A stretch of DNA of 64,000 nt from a virus. The stretch covers positions 19,123 to 83,122 of the IMG/VR virus record IMGVR_UViG_3300032116_022062. The stretch is one strand, 5' to 3'. The translations under genes and the position numbers were made by a program. Of this stretch, positions 16,145-23,627 are shown piece after piece (the first letter of the stretch is position 1; every line of letters starts with the position of its first letter). Below the pieces are notes generated by a model. That model ran no database searches. It had not been told where the DNA came from and was given only the letters and a program-made list of their open reading frames with translations.

Positions 16145-16879
16145 ATGAACATAACAATTGATTTATTAAAATCAGTCCTATCAAAAAAGGGCTACAAATG
16201 GTATACCGACAGACCAAATTTAATCGGAGTAAGAGCAACATTAGATGTTCCGGATTCATTTAACGACTTTTTTTGTCTTGCTTATCAAATACCCAAAATG
16301 GCTGATAATTTAGACCTAAAAGGTAAACAACAATTTCTTAACTCTTATGGATTCAAAGGTGCTAATGGGAAAACGTTAGCTGAGGATGGAGTAGCTGGTA
16401 AAAATACCGATTTCGCTTTAGCTGAGTATAGTAAAGTCGCTGGTCAAGAAGTTATTAAAATATTTCCCAACACAACTAATCCGGGTGTTTATTGGCTAAA
16501 TAACCCTATGAGTAAATTAGGAACAGCTATTCTTAAGCCAAATCAATGGGTTGATTGTTGGTCTTTAGGATTTCACCAACAAAAAACAGACCACAGAGCT
16601 TTGGTTCAAACCGGAAAAGTTACGGTTTATAGAGATTCAAATAAGGATAACAATTATCAGTTGAATGAATCAAAAGTTGAGACTGGATTATTTGGTATTA
16701 ATATTCACGGATCTAATAAAGCTGGTTCATCTGCAAAAATCGGTAAGTGGTCTGCTGGTTGTCAGGTATTTTCACATTGGCTTCATAAAGAAGAAGTTAT
16801 GAATGTTTGTGAGAAGTTTAAAACTGTAACAAAAAACAAATTTACTTATACTCTTTTAGATGAAAAAGATTTATTCTAA
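16145..16879 (+). CDS. YkuD-like (L,D-transpeptidase/peptidase fold) lysin candidate
   Basis: 244 residues. The C-terminal half contains GINIHGSNKAGSS (His at about 187) and then WSAGCQVF (Cys at about 205), the His...Ser-x-Gly-Cys pattern of YkuD-type L,D-transpeptidases acting on peptidoglycan stem peptides. The N-terminal part has a peptidoglycan-binding-like FKGANGKTLAEDGVAGKNT, resembling the repeat of PG-binding domains. As a single-gene unit with its own promoter and terminator it is a plausible endolysin, although a role in cell-wall modification cannot be excluded. Confidence 0.65.
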   Translation: MNITIDLLKSVLSKKGYKWYTDRPNLIGVRATLDVPDSFNDFFCLAYQIPKMADNLDLKGKQQFLNSYGFKGANGKTLAEDGVAGKNTDFALAEYSKVAGQEVIKIFPNTTNPGVYWLNNPMSKLGTAILKPNQWVDCWSLGFHQQKTDHRALVQTGKVTVYRDSNKDNNYQLNESKVETGLFGINIHGSNKAGSSAKIGKWSAGCQVFSHWLHKEEVMNVCEKFKTVTKNKFTYTLLDEKDLF

Positions 16880-16886
16880 AATAAAA

Positions 16887-16916
16887 AACCCAGTCATTTT
16901 GACTGGGTTTTTTTTA
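16887..16916 (+). terminator. Rho-independent terminator
   Basis: AACCCAGTC / GACTGGGTT with a 5-base loop, then T. It ends the YkuD-like gene and meets the end of the convergent gene at 16914. Confidence 0.9.
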
Positions 16917-17645
16917 TTTAAAGTTTCCAAAACTTTTTATATTTTTCATTTCATCTTCTAAATCTTTATTAGCCAAATGACTCTCGGTCTCTTCGTGTGA
17001 TGGTTCATCATAATGATGATGTCCTTGGTCTTCAGATGGTACATCGTGACCAGCTAAGAAATTGAATACTTCCTCGATATCATCTTTAGATGTTGCAATA
17101 TGATCTAATGCCCAGTTGTGACCATTTGATAATTTAGCATCAACTTCAGATTCATCCATTTCTAACATCTCATCAACTAATCTTTTAATTGTTTTTAAAT
17201 TTCCAAAAAACATATAATTTTGTGTATTCTGGTGTTCTTTTAGTCCTTTAAGTGTTTTTGCTAAATTTAATTTTCTGTATTTTGCTAAATCATTTTTAGA
17301 AAGACCTTGTACTCCTTTTTTCTTAGGATCTTTGTCTTTTCCTTTTAGAGCCTCTAGTTCGGAGTCAATTTCTTTCTTTGAAATTTTTTCTCCTTCTTTT
17401 TTGTCCATAGATTTTCTTAAAGATCCTGGATTTTTGATAGCGTCTTTAATCCATTTTTCTCCTTTCTTCTCCTGAGTCATAGTGTTATTATTTATATAGT
17501 TTTCTTCCTCTGTTGCTCTACACATTTCTTCAAGTTCTTGATTTGAACATTCTTCGAGTTCGCTCATAGTATATCCACATCTGCAAAGAGCACTACACAT
17601 TTCTTCTCTAGACATATAACTTTCAAATTTTTGAATAACTTTCAT
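16914..17645 (-). CDS. Unknown protein with capsid-targeting-like N-terminus
   Basis: 243 residues. MKVIQKFESYMSREEM is followed by a Cys-rich segment (CSALCRCGY, ECSNQELEEMC), possibly metal binding. The middle carries EKWIKDAIKNPGSLRKSM, then KKEGEKISKKEID, a Lys-rich motif that I associate with phage virion proteins. The C-terminal part contains GHDVPSEDQGHHHYDEP, a His/Asp-rich tract that could bind metal. The function is unknown. An ATAATATATA element lies 19 bases upstream. Confidence 0.7.
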   Translation of the reverse strand: MKVIQKFESYMSREEMCSALCRCGYTMSELEECSNQELEEMCRATEEENYINNNTMTQEKKGEKWIKDAIKNPGSLRKSMDKKEGEKISKKEIDSELEALKGKDKDPKKKGVQGLSKNDLAKYRKLNLAKTLKGLKEHQNTQNYMFFGNLKTIKRLVDEMLEMDESEVDAKLSNGHNWALDHIATSKDDIEEVFNFLAGHDVPSEDQGHHHYDEPSHEETESHLANKDLEDEMKNIKSFGNFK

Positions 17646-17664
17646 AATTTTGTTTTGTTTTTTG

Positions 17665-17674
17665 TATATATTAT
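17665..17674 (-). promoter_or_regulatory. Late-type promoter element
   Basis: Minus-strand ATAATATATA, 19 bases before the ATG at 17645. Confidence 0.45.
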
Positions 17675-17678
17675 ATTA

Positions 17679-18833
17679 TTAAATCAGAATATTAACTACT
17701 TCAGGGTAGTATTTACTCATTTCTGGATTTTTATCAGAATAGTCTACTTTAGATATAACATATCTCATAGCGTTTAACCTACCAATCTTTTTATCATTTG
17801 AGTTAATAATAACCCAAGGAGACAATCTAGATGAAGTTTGTTGAAACATCTGTCTTTTAAAGTTTCCAATAACTTCCCATTTGTCTAATACTTTTGCGTC
17901 GTTTGGAGAGAACTTCCAATATTTAAGTGGTGATTTTTGTCTTAATTCAAATCTTTTAATTTGTTTATCTTGCGTAATTGAGAACCAGAATTTTATAAGT
18001 ATCAAACCATTTCTGATTTGTTTTTCTTCCCAATCTATAACTTTATCCATAAAGTCTTGATATTGTTCTTCTGTGCAATATCCCATAGCTGGTTCAACAA
18101 CTGCTCTATTGTACCAACTTCTATCAAAGAAAACTATTTCTCCTGAATTAGGCAAGTGTGTCTCATATCTTTGGAACCAATTGTTTTTTTCCTCATCAGT
18201 TGGAACACCTAGTGCTACAACTTTAAATCCTTTTGGATCCAAATATTCAACAAATCTTTTAATAGTTGATCCTTTACCTGCGGCATCTCTACCTTCAAAT
18301 ACAATTGCTACTTTTTTTCCGTTTGCCTTAACCCATTCTTGAAGTTTTAATAGTTCAACCTGTAATTGATATTTTTCAGATTCATATTGTCTTCTTCCTA
18401 AAATTGAACCTTCTCCTTCAAATTGGTCAAAATGATCTTCAGTTTTTCCTGTCTGATGTAATTGGTCAATTCTTACTTCTATTGACTTGTAGTAGTCATC
18501 AAAGGATTCTCTAACTTTTCTTTTAGTATTTCTTTTTTTAAGTTCTAATATTTGATTTAATTTTCTTAAAAATGCTTCTAAGTTTAATTCTTGAACAACT
18601 TCTTCTGTAAATTCATTAGTTAGTTCTCTTATCATTACTTTAATATCGATTGTTTCGAATTCTTTATACTCTACTTTATTCGTTGTTAAATTATAATTGA
18701 TGTTTGATAGAATAAATGTTCGATACTCATTTAATCTAAAAAGTAAATTTCTTTTTAGAGTATCTACTGAAGGTTTATCCATGTCTTCAATCCATAATTC
18801 TTCTCTTATAAAGTTTGAAAATCTTTTTAACAT
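17679..18833 (-). CDS. ppk2: Polyphosphate kinase 2 (PPK2) with capsid-targeting-like N-terminus
   Basis: 384 residues. The PPK2 core occupies about 145-380: Walker A FEGRDAAGKGS (179-189), Walker B FFDRSWYNRA near 233, the lid region (YETHLPNSG) and the characteristic LIKFWFSITQDKQIKRF. PPK2 enzymes phosphorylate nucleoside mono- or diphosphates using polyphosphate. A phage-specific N-terminal extension of about 140 residues begins MLKRFSNFIREELW, matching the shared peptide. The core is intact and likely active. If packaged, it could raise ATP or GTP at the start of infection. The TTAATATATA is 4 bases from the ATG. Confidence 0.92.
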   Translation of the reverse strand: MLKRFSNFIREELWIEDMDKPSVDTLKRNLLFRLNEYRTFILSNINYNLTTNKVEYKEFETIDIKVMIRELTNEFTEEVVQELNLEAFLRKLNQILELKKRNTKRKVRESFDDYYKSIEVRIDQLHQTGKTEDHFDQFEGEGSILGRRQYESEKYQLQVELLKLQEWVKANGKKVAIVFEGRDAAGKGSTIKRFVEYLDPKGFKVVALGVPTDEEKNNWFQRYETHLPNSGEIVFFDRSWYNRAVVEPAMGYCTEEQYQDFMDKVIDWEEKQIRNGLILIKFWFSITQDKQIKRFELRQKSPLKYWKFSPNDAKVLDKWEVIGNFKRQMFQQTSSRLSPWVIINSNDKKIGRLNAMRYVISKVDYSDKNPEMSKYYPEVVNILI

Positions 18834-18837
18834 GATT

Positions 18838-18847
18838 TATATATTAA
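18838..18847 (-). promoter_or_regulatory. Late-type promoter element TTAATATATA, short spacing
   Basis: An exact minus-strand match, 4 bases before the PPK2 ATG. Confidence 0.65.
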
Positions 18848-18861
18848 AATTATAAATGAAT

Positions 18862-19764
18862 TTATACTTTCTTATCAAAAAGGTAAAGATCATATACTGA
18901 ATTACCCTTCACATTTTTAATACTTTTCAGTACTTTTCCTGTTATTGAGTCTAATACTTTGAATACTCCTAGATTTTGATTCTTATCTGTAGTAACTTTT
19001 ACGGTGTTTCCTGGTTGGCCGAGAGCTCCTAAAATCGCTACATATTTAGTTCCATATACACTTTTAAGAAAAGATAATCTCAGTCCTTCTGTATCTTTTA
19101 AGTTATTAATATAGGAGTTTTCTAAGGCATTTTTCAAATCTAATTGAGTTCCGGTTTCTTTAACAACAATTGAAGCAAATTTTCTTTCCTCTGCTCCCAT
19201 TTCCACTTCTTCTCTATTTTGAATTTTATTTTGATTCACTAAGTTTTGTTGGTTTCTTCTAATCTCATTAAAGTCAGCTCGTGTTATGATTCCACCACGC
19301 ATTCCCTTATCATTCATATTATATCCAGAAGGAGGTAATCTATAAAAAGAACCTGTAAAGGTCATAGAAAGTATTCTATCTGTTCTAAAAAGTCTCCAAA
19401 TTTTATTTATATGTCTTCTTTGAGATACTGACCATCCATTTAAATGCCATCCTCTTAGTAACGTTTTGCCTTTTGATGAGCGTCCTAAAACCATTGGATA
19501 AATTACTCTTTCGTGACCTGCAAAATGTTTGTCTTCTTCTCCCTTATAGTTAATTAAAAAGATCATTCCATACTTTATCGCCTTTGACATTAAATCATCT
19601 GAATATTTAATAGGTTTATTAATTGGAATATTATTGATATCCTTTACATTCTTTAAGGAAAATCTTGGAATAAACTCTTGATTCTCTATCAAATCATAAT
19701 GTTCTTTAATTACAAATTCTACAGGTTTTTTATTATAAAAGTCTTTTAATTGCTTTAAGTTCAT
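18862..19764 (-). CDS. WYL-like domain protein of unknown role
   Basis: 300 residues from the ATG at 19764, which lies 5 bases after TTAATATATA; the frame extends to a TTG at 19800 without support. Residues about 75-135 (GMIFLINYKG, ERVIYPMVLGRSSKGKTLLR, GWHLNG, then RLFRTDRILSMTF) resemble the beta-barrel ligand-binding WYL domain. A Gln/Asn/Glu-rich linker and a second beta-rich domain with FLKSVYGTKYVAILGALGQ follow. There is no helix-turn-helix, so it is not a standard WYL regulator. A virion role is also possible. Confidence 0.6.
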   Translation of the reverse strand: MNLKQLKDFYNKKPVEFVIKEHYDLIENQEFIPRFSLKNVKDINNIPINKPIKYSDDLMSKAIKYGMIFLINYKGEEDKHFAGHERVIYPMVLGRSSKGKTLLRGWHLNGWSVSQRRHINKIWRLFRTDRILSMTFTGSFYRLPPSGYNMNDKGMRGGIITRADFNEIRRNQQNLVNQNKIQNREEVEMGAEERKFASIVVKETGTQLDLKNALENSYINNLKDTEGLRLSFLKSVYGTKYVAILGALGQPGNTVKVTTDKNQNLGVFKVLDSITGKVLKSIKNVKGNSVYDLYLFDKKV

Positions 19765-19769
19765 GTAAT

Positions 19770-19779
19770 TATATATTAA
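19770..19779 (-). promoter_or_regulatory. Late-type promoter element TTAATATATA, short spacing
   Basis: An exact minus-strand match, 5 bases before the ATG at 19764; it decides that start. Confidence 0.6.
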
Positions 19780-19824
19780 TATATCATTCTCTAAATTCAA
19801 TATGAAAAAATAATAAAAATAAAA

Positions 19825-19834
19825 TTTATATATA
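19825..19834 (+). promoter_or_regulatory. Late-type promoter element, short spacing
   Basis: TTTATATATA, 6 bases before the ATG at 19841. Confidence 0.5.
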
Positions 19835-19840
19835 GATAGT

Positions 19841-20149
19841 ATGAAGTATATCAGGAAATTTGAAACTTTTGATTTTAGTCAAACGCTACCAGTCGCATCA
19901 AAGGCTGACTTAACACTTTATTATCATTGTGATGAGTGTAATGCTCTTTGGAAACAACTTAATCAAGAATCCAATGATTGTAAATTTTGCCAATCTAACG
20001 AAATTGAGGAGTTAAGTAAAGACGAGTGGTATGAAACTGTTGGTGATAGACTAGAAGAAGATGATTTTCAGGATTTAGAATCCGAGAGAGCTAAAGATGA
20101 AGATGACTTTATAGATTTATATAAATTAAATAAAGGAAATGTCAATTAA
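19841..20149 (+). CDS. Small zinc-ribbon protein with capsid-targeting-like N-terminus
   Basis: 102 residues. MKYIRKFETFDFSQTLP is the shared peptide. A four-Cys zinc ribbon follows (CDEC at about 32-35, CKFC at about 49-52), and the rest is very acidic (EEDDFQDLESERAKDEDDF). It could bind nucleic acid or a protein partner. The gene overlaps the start of the next by 11 bases. Confidence 0.7.
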   Translation: MKYIRKFETFDFSQTLPVASKADLTLYYHCDECNALWKQLNQESNDCKFCQSNEIEELSKDEWYETVGDRLEEDDFQDLESERAKDEDDFIDLYKLNKGNVN

Positions 20150-20849
20150 TAATAGAGAAGACGCAAATAAATACTATCAATTAATTAATGGTTTGGTGGA
20201 TGATTATATTGATAATCATAAAATTAGACCTTCTAGATTAAGTGCTTATCTTAAGCCAGGTGGTCAAAGATTTAATAAATTTTTAGAAAGAAATAAATTA
20301 AAAGATATTTCTGGTTCTGATAGAATTCTTAAAGATATTATAGAAGATAGAAAACATATGGAATCAGATGGTGTAATTACATTTGAATCATTTAATTTAT
20401 TAGAATCTACCGAATGGAAAATATCAGATTTAAAGCAGTGTCTCTATAAGGGTATAGATAAAGCTGGAATAGAAATGGAGAAAATTTTAGCTGATTATTT
20501 TGATACTAATTTAAGCGCAATTGATGTTATAGATTCGGATAAACACAAATTTAAGATTGAAGATTGGAAGAATGACGATTGGAATATAATTATTTACTCA
20601 GAAGAAGAATTTGAAGTTATTAAACATAATATAATAGAACATATTGTTGATGAAATGTCTGAAAGAGAGATAGACATAATTGATGACCTCAAAATAAAAT
20701 TTAATGATTTGGTAAAAAAGGATTTATTAGAGGAAAAATTGTCAGAAATTTTAAATAAAGATAAGTTATGTGATTTAATAAGTGTTTGTTTAGGGGATGA
20801 GTGGCAACATGATGGATTCAATAGAGGTCACTACATCTGGTTATCTTAA
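20139..20849 (+). CDS. Unknown protein
   Basis: 236 residues. A helical N-terminal part with PSRLSAYLKPGGQRFNKFLE precedes an internal GVITFESFNLLESTEW that resembles the capsid-targeting peptides but lies at about residue 80, not at the N-terminus. The C-terminal half is acidic and helical, ending DEWQHDGFNRGHYIWLS. No family recognised. It is coupled to the zinc-ribbon gene and precedes the fibre block. Confidence 0.62.
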   Translation: MSINNREDANKYYQLINGLVDDYIDNHKIRPSRLSAYLKPGGQRFNKFLERNKLKDISGSDRILKDIIEDRKHMESDGVITFESFNLLESTEWKISDLKQCLYKGIDKAGIEMEKILADYFDTNLSAIDVIDSDKHKFKIEDWKNDDWNIIIYSEEEFEVIKHNIIEHIVDEMSEREIDIIDDLKIKFNDLVKKDLLEEKLSEILNKDKLCDLISVCLGDEWQHDGFNRGHYIWLS

Positions 20850-20921
20850 ATCATGAAACATCATGATACTCTTACTATAAATTTTATTTTTAATGCTTTT
20901 GAATAATTAGATTTTTCTTTT

Positions 20922-20931
20922 TTAATATATA
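20922..20931 (+). promoter_or_regulatory. Late-type promoter element TTAATATATA
   Basis: An exact match, 20 bases before the ATG at 20952; first promoter of the virion-fibre block. Confidence 0.65.
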
Positions 20932-20951
20932 AAGAAAACTATATTTTGTAA

Positions 20952-21962
20952 ATGGCTTTTGTTGGTACTTATTCTGTTCCGGGTCCTAGTGCTTCGATAA
21001 CTCTTAGTTATCAATATTCTACTGTTGATGAATTGCTACTTCAAATTCCGAATAATACTGGTGGTGAAATTGGAGCGGGTGATGTCCGTGATGCGATTTA
21101 TTCATTGTGGGCTAGATTAGATGGGTTTTCTTCGTCTGTCAGTGGTCTTACTGTTTCTTCTGCTTATATTGGATTAACGCCCTCCACTATAACTTCTCCA
21201 ATTGGGGGTATTTTACCGGGAGCTACTTTCTCTGGTTCAGTTCAGGATGTTATTGATACTATGTTGTATCCTTATGTTTCACCTTCTACGGGTATAGGTC
21301 TTTTAAATGATAGGGAGTTTGGGTCTTCGATGAATGTTTCTTTGAATTGGAATGTGGTGCGTGGATCTAACAACATTACTTCTATACTAATTAATGGTTC
21401 TCCGGTTGTTCCAACTGGTTTAAGTCAATCTGGAGTCGCTACAGGTATTTTTACTACTCATAGTATGTCACCTGTAGGTCCTTCTGAGGTAAAGTATTTT
21501 TCTATGACCGCCTCGGATGCAATATCAAGTGCTAGTTCTACTCAGTCATTGACATTTATGAATCGAATTTATTGGGGAGATATTGTAGTTCCTTCGCAGC
21601 CCAATTTAACCACAAATCCAGGTTCCTCTTCATTAGTAACCGCAGTTTGTATTGATTCTACTATTAGAAATTTAACCGGTGCTGGTGCAAATGGACAAGC
21701 CTTTGGAAATATATTAAGTACAAATAAAAGTAGAACATATAATAATATTAATGGTGGTGGTAATTACTTAGTATTTGCTTGGCCTAGTACTGTATCACAA
21801 TCAACTACCCCGGTTTTTACAGTAAATGGTATGATTAATACAGCATTTACTAATGTAAGGACCGCATCTCCGTTAGCTAACACTTTTGGGTTTATAACTA
21901 ACTATGAGGTTTGGGTTAGTAATACTAGATATAATTCACCAGTAAATATAGTAATAACATAA
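20952..21962 (+). CDS. Virion structural protein, fibre-associated
   Basis: 336 residues rich in Ser, Thr, Gly, Asn and Val with few charges, as expected for beta-structured fibre or baseplate decoration proteins. The N-terminal region has EIGAGDVRDAIYSLWARLDG, a helix seen at the start of fibre proteins. The central part looks Ig-like (NVSLNWNVVRGSNNITSILI), and the C-terminus ends YEVWVSNTRYNSPVNIVIT. The position at the head of the fibre block supports a tail role, but the exact part cannot be named. Confidence 0.7.
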   Translation: MAFVGTYSVPGPSASITLSYQYSTVDELLLQIPNNTGGEIGAGDVRDAIYSLWARLDGFSSSVSGLTVSSAYIGLTPSTITSPIGGILPGATFSGSVQDVIDTMLYPYVSPSTGIGLLNDREFGSSMNVSLNWNVVRGSNNITSILINGSPVVPTGLSQSGVATGIFTTHSMSPVGPSEVKYFSMTASDAISSASSTQSLTFMNRIYWGDIVVPSQPNLTTNPGSSSLVTAVCIDSTIRNLTGAGANGQAFGNILSTNKSRTYNNINGGGNYLVFAWPSTVSQSTTPVFTVNGMINTAFTNVRTASPLANTFGFITNYEVWVSNTRYNSPVNIVIT

Positions 21963-21981
21963 AAATATAAATAAAAATTAG

Positions 21982-23583
21982 ATGGCATTAAATACAGGAA
22001 CATTAATTTCAGCAGCAATAAGACCAGTAGATAGTCTGGATACTATTGCTACTGCTTATGCTTCAGAGATTAAAGGGGGTCTTCATTCTTATGCTACAAT
22101 CGCAGAGAGAAATTCTATTATATTTGAAAGAAGAGAATGGGGTATGATGGTTACTGTTTATAGTGATCCAACTCCGTCTAATAATAAAACTTATCAATTA
22201 ACATATAATTATGTTTCTACTAACATTTTAGATGATTCAAATTGGAAAGAATTTTCTGGAGGTGTTTCTGGAGGTGGTGGAAATGAATGGATTGACTCTG
22301 TACTTTCTATTTCAAATATAGAACCTACTCCTTCTTCAGGGGATAGATACTTATTAGGAAATGCTCCTTCTGGAATTAATTGGTCTTCTTTTCAACCTGA
22401 TAAAGTTGTTGAATGGAATTCAGTCACTAATCAATGGATTCAGACAACTCCTACGGATGGGATGTCGGTAAGAGTCGATGATGAAGATAATTCAATTTAT
22501 AGATATGAAGGTGTTTTCCCAACAGGTGCTTGGGTTAAAGAAAAATTAAATCAAATTAGATCAATAGTAGCTACAACTGCGAATGGTTTATCCTATTCTG
22601 TTACTATGACACCTTCTATAGATCAGTATTATCCTGATGTGTTATTTTTGACACAGTTTGCTACCTCGAATATTGGATTGACTGTTTCGCTAAATATAAA
22701 CGGATTGGGTGAGGTACTGGTAAAAAGGCCATCTGCTAGCGGACTATCCAATTTTAATCCTAATGAAATTGATACAACATTAATTTATAATGTTTGTTTT
22801 GATGGTACTTATTTTCAATTATCAAGACCTTACACAAATGATGATATTTTTAGTGTAAAGTATTTAGTGGAACCAAACGATTATATCGTAGTACCGCCAT
22901 ACTATCAATATTGGGTTTATTCTGACTTAACTATACAAGGAACACTTGTTAATTATGGTCAAGTTGTTATAGCAAATGGATCAATGATTTTGAGTGGTGG
23001 TACATTTTCAAATTATGGACAATTATCTTTAATTAATTTTTCAGGTAGTGGAATGACCACATCATTTAATGACACTAATACTATTTCCTTTTCACAATCT
23101 AATACAATCTTTGGTCCTTCGGTTTCAGCTGAAGTTAAGAACTCATCAATTAACACGTTTAAATTGGATTCAGGTAGTAATGGGGGAGCGACCGCTGGTT
23201 ATTTTTTATCAGTGGATTCAATGGGTTATTTTCAATGGGTACCAAGCTCAGCATTAGCACAACCTGAGTATTCTCAAATTAATTTATCTCCATTAGGTAC
23301 ATTGATTGGTCAGAATTTTCAACCTACTGGTTTGACAATAAACTATAGTCCAAATGATTATTCAAGATTATCCATTTATGTTAATGGTCAATTACAAAAT
23401 TTAGGTGATGGTCAAAATTCCACAGCTTCTAATGTTGATTGTTATTTTTCGAATGATGGGGGATTAACCGCAAAAACAATATTCTCTGTTGATTTAGGTG
23501 ATGAGCTCTATTGGAATGGATTCAACTCTGGATTCGATCTAATATCATTAGACTCAATCGATATGATTTATGAAAGAATTTAA
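21982..23583 (+). CDS. Tail fibre/virion protein with shared C-terminal domain
   Basis: 533 residues, beta-rich and low in charge. The N-terminal 65 residues contain ISAAIRPVDSLDTIATAYAS, an attachment-type segment. The central region has WNSVTNQWIQTTPTDGMSVR and RVDDEDNSIYRYEG (typical of phage fibre proteins) and VLVNYG-like strand repeats. The last 100 residues (NDYSRLSIYVNGQLQNLGDG ... DELYWNGFNSGFDL) are homologous to the end of the next gene product. These C-terminal domains probably form tips or trimerisation domains. Confidence 0.72.
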   Translation: MALNTGTLISAAIRPVDSLDTIATAYASEIKGGLHSYATIAERNSIIFERREWGMMVTVYSDPTPSNNKTYQLTYNYVSTNILDDSNWKEFSGGVSGGGGNEWIDSVLSISNIEPTPSSGDRYLLGNAPSGINWSSFQPDKVVEWNSVTNQWIQTTPTDGMSVRVDDEDNSIYRYEGVFPTGAWVKEKLNQIRSIVATTANGLSYSVTMTPSIDQYYPDVLFLTQFATSNIGLTVSLNINGLGEVLVKRPSASGLSNFNPNEIDTTLIYNVCFDGTYFQLSRPYTNDDIFSVKYLVEPNDYIVVPPYYQYWVYSDLTIQGTLVNYGQVVIANGSMILSGGTFSNYGQLSLINFSGSGMTTSFNDTNTISFSQSNTIFGPSVSAEVKNSSINTFKLDSGSNGGATAGYFLSVDSMGYFQWVPSSALAQPEYSQINLSPLGTLIGQNFQPTGLTINYSPNDYSRLSIYVNGQLQNLGDGQNSTASNVDCYFSNDGGLTAKTIFSVDLGDELYWNGFNSGFDLISLDSIDMIYERI

Positions 23584-23591
23584 ATTTAAAA

Positions 23592-23601
23592 TTAATATAT
23601 A
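23592..23601 (+). promoter_or_regulatory. Late-type promoter element TTAATATATA
   Basis: An exact match, 26 bases before the ATG at 23628. Confidence 0.6.
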
Positions 23602-23627
23602 ATAAAATAAAAAAAAGAAACTAAAAT

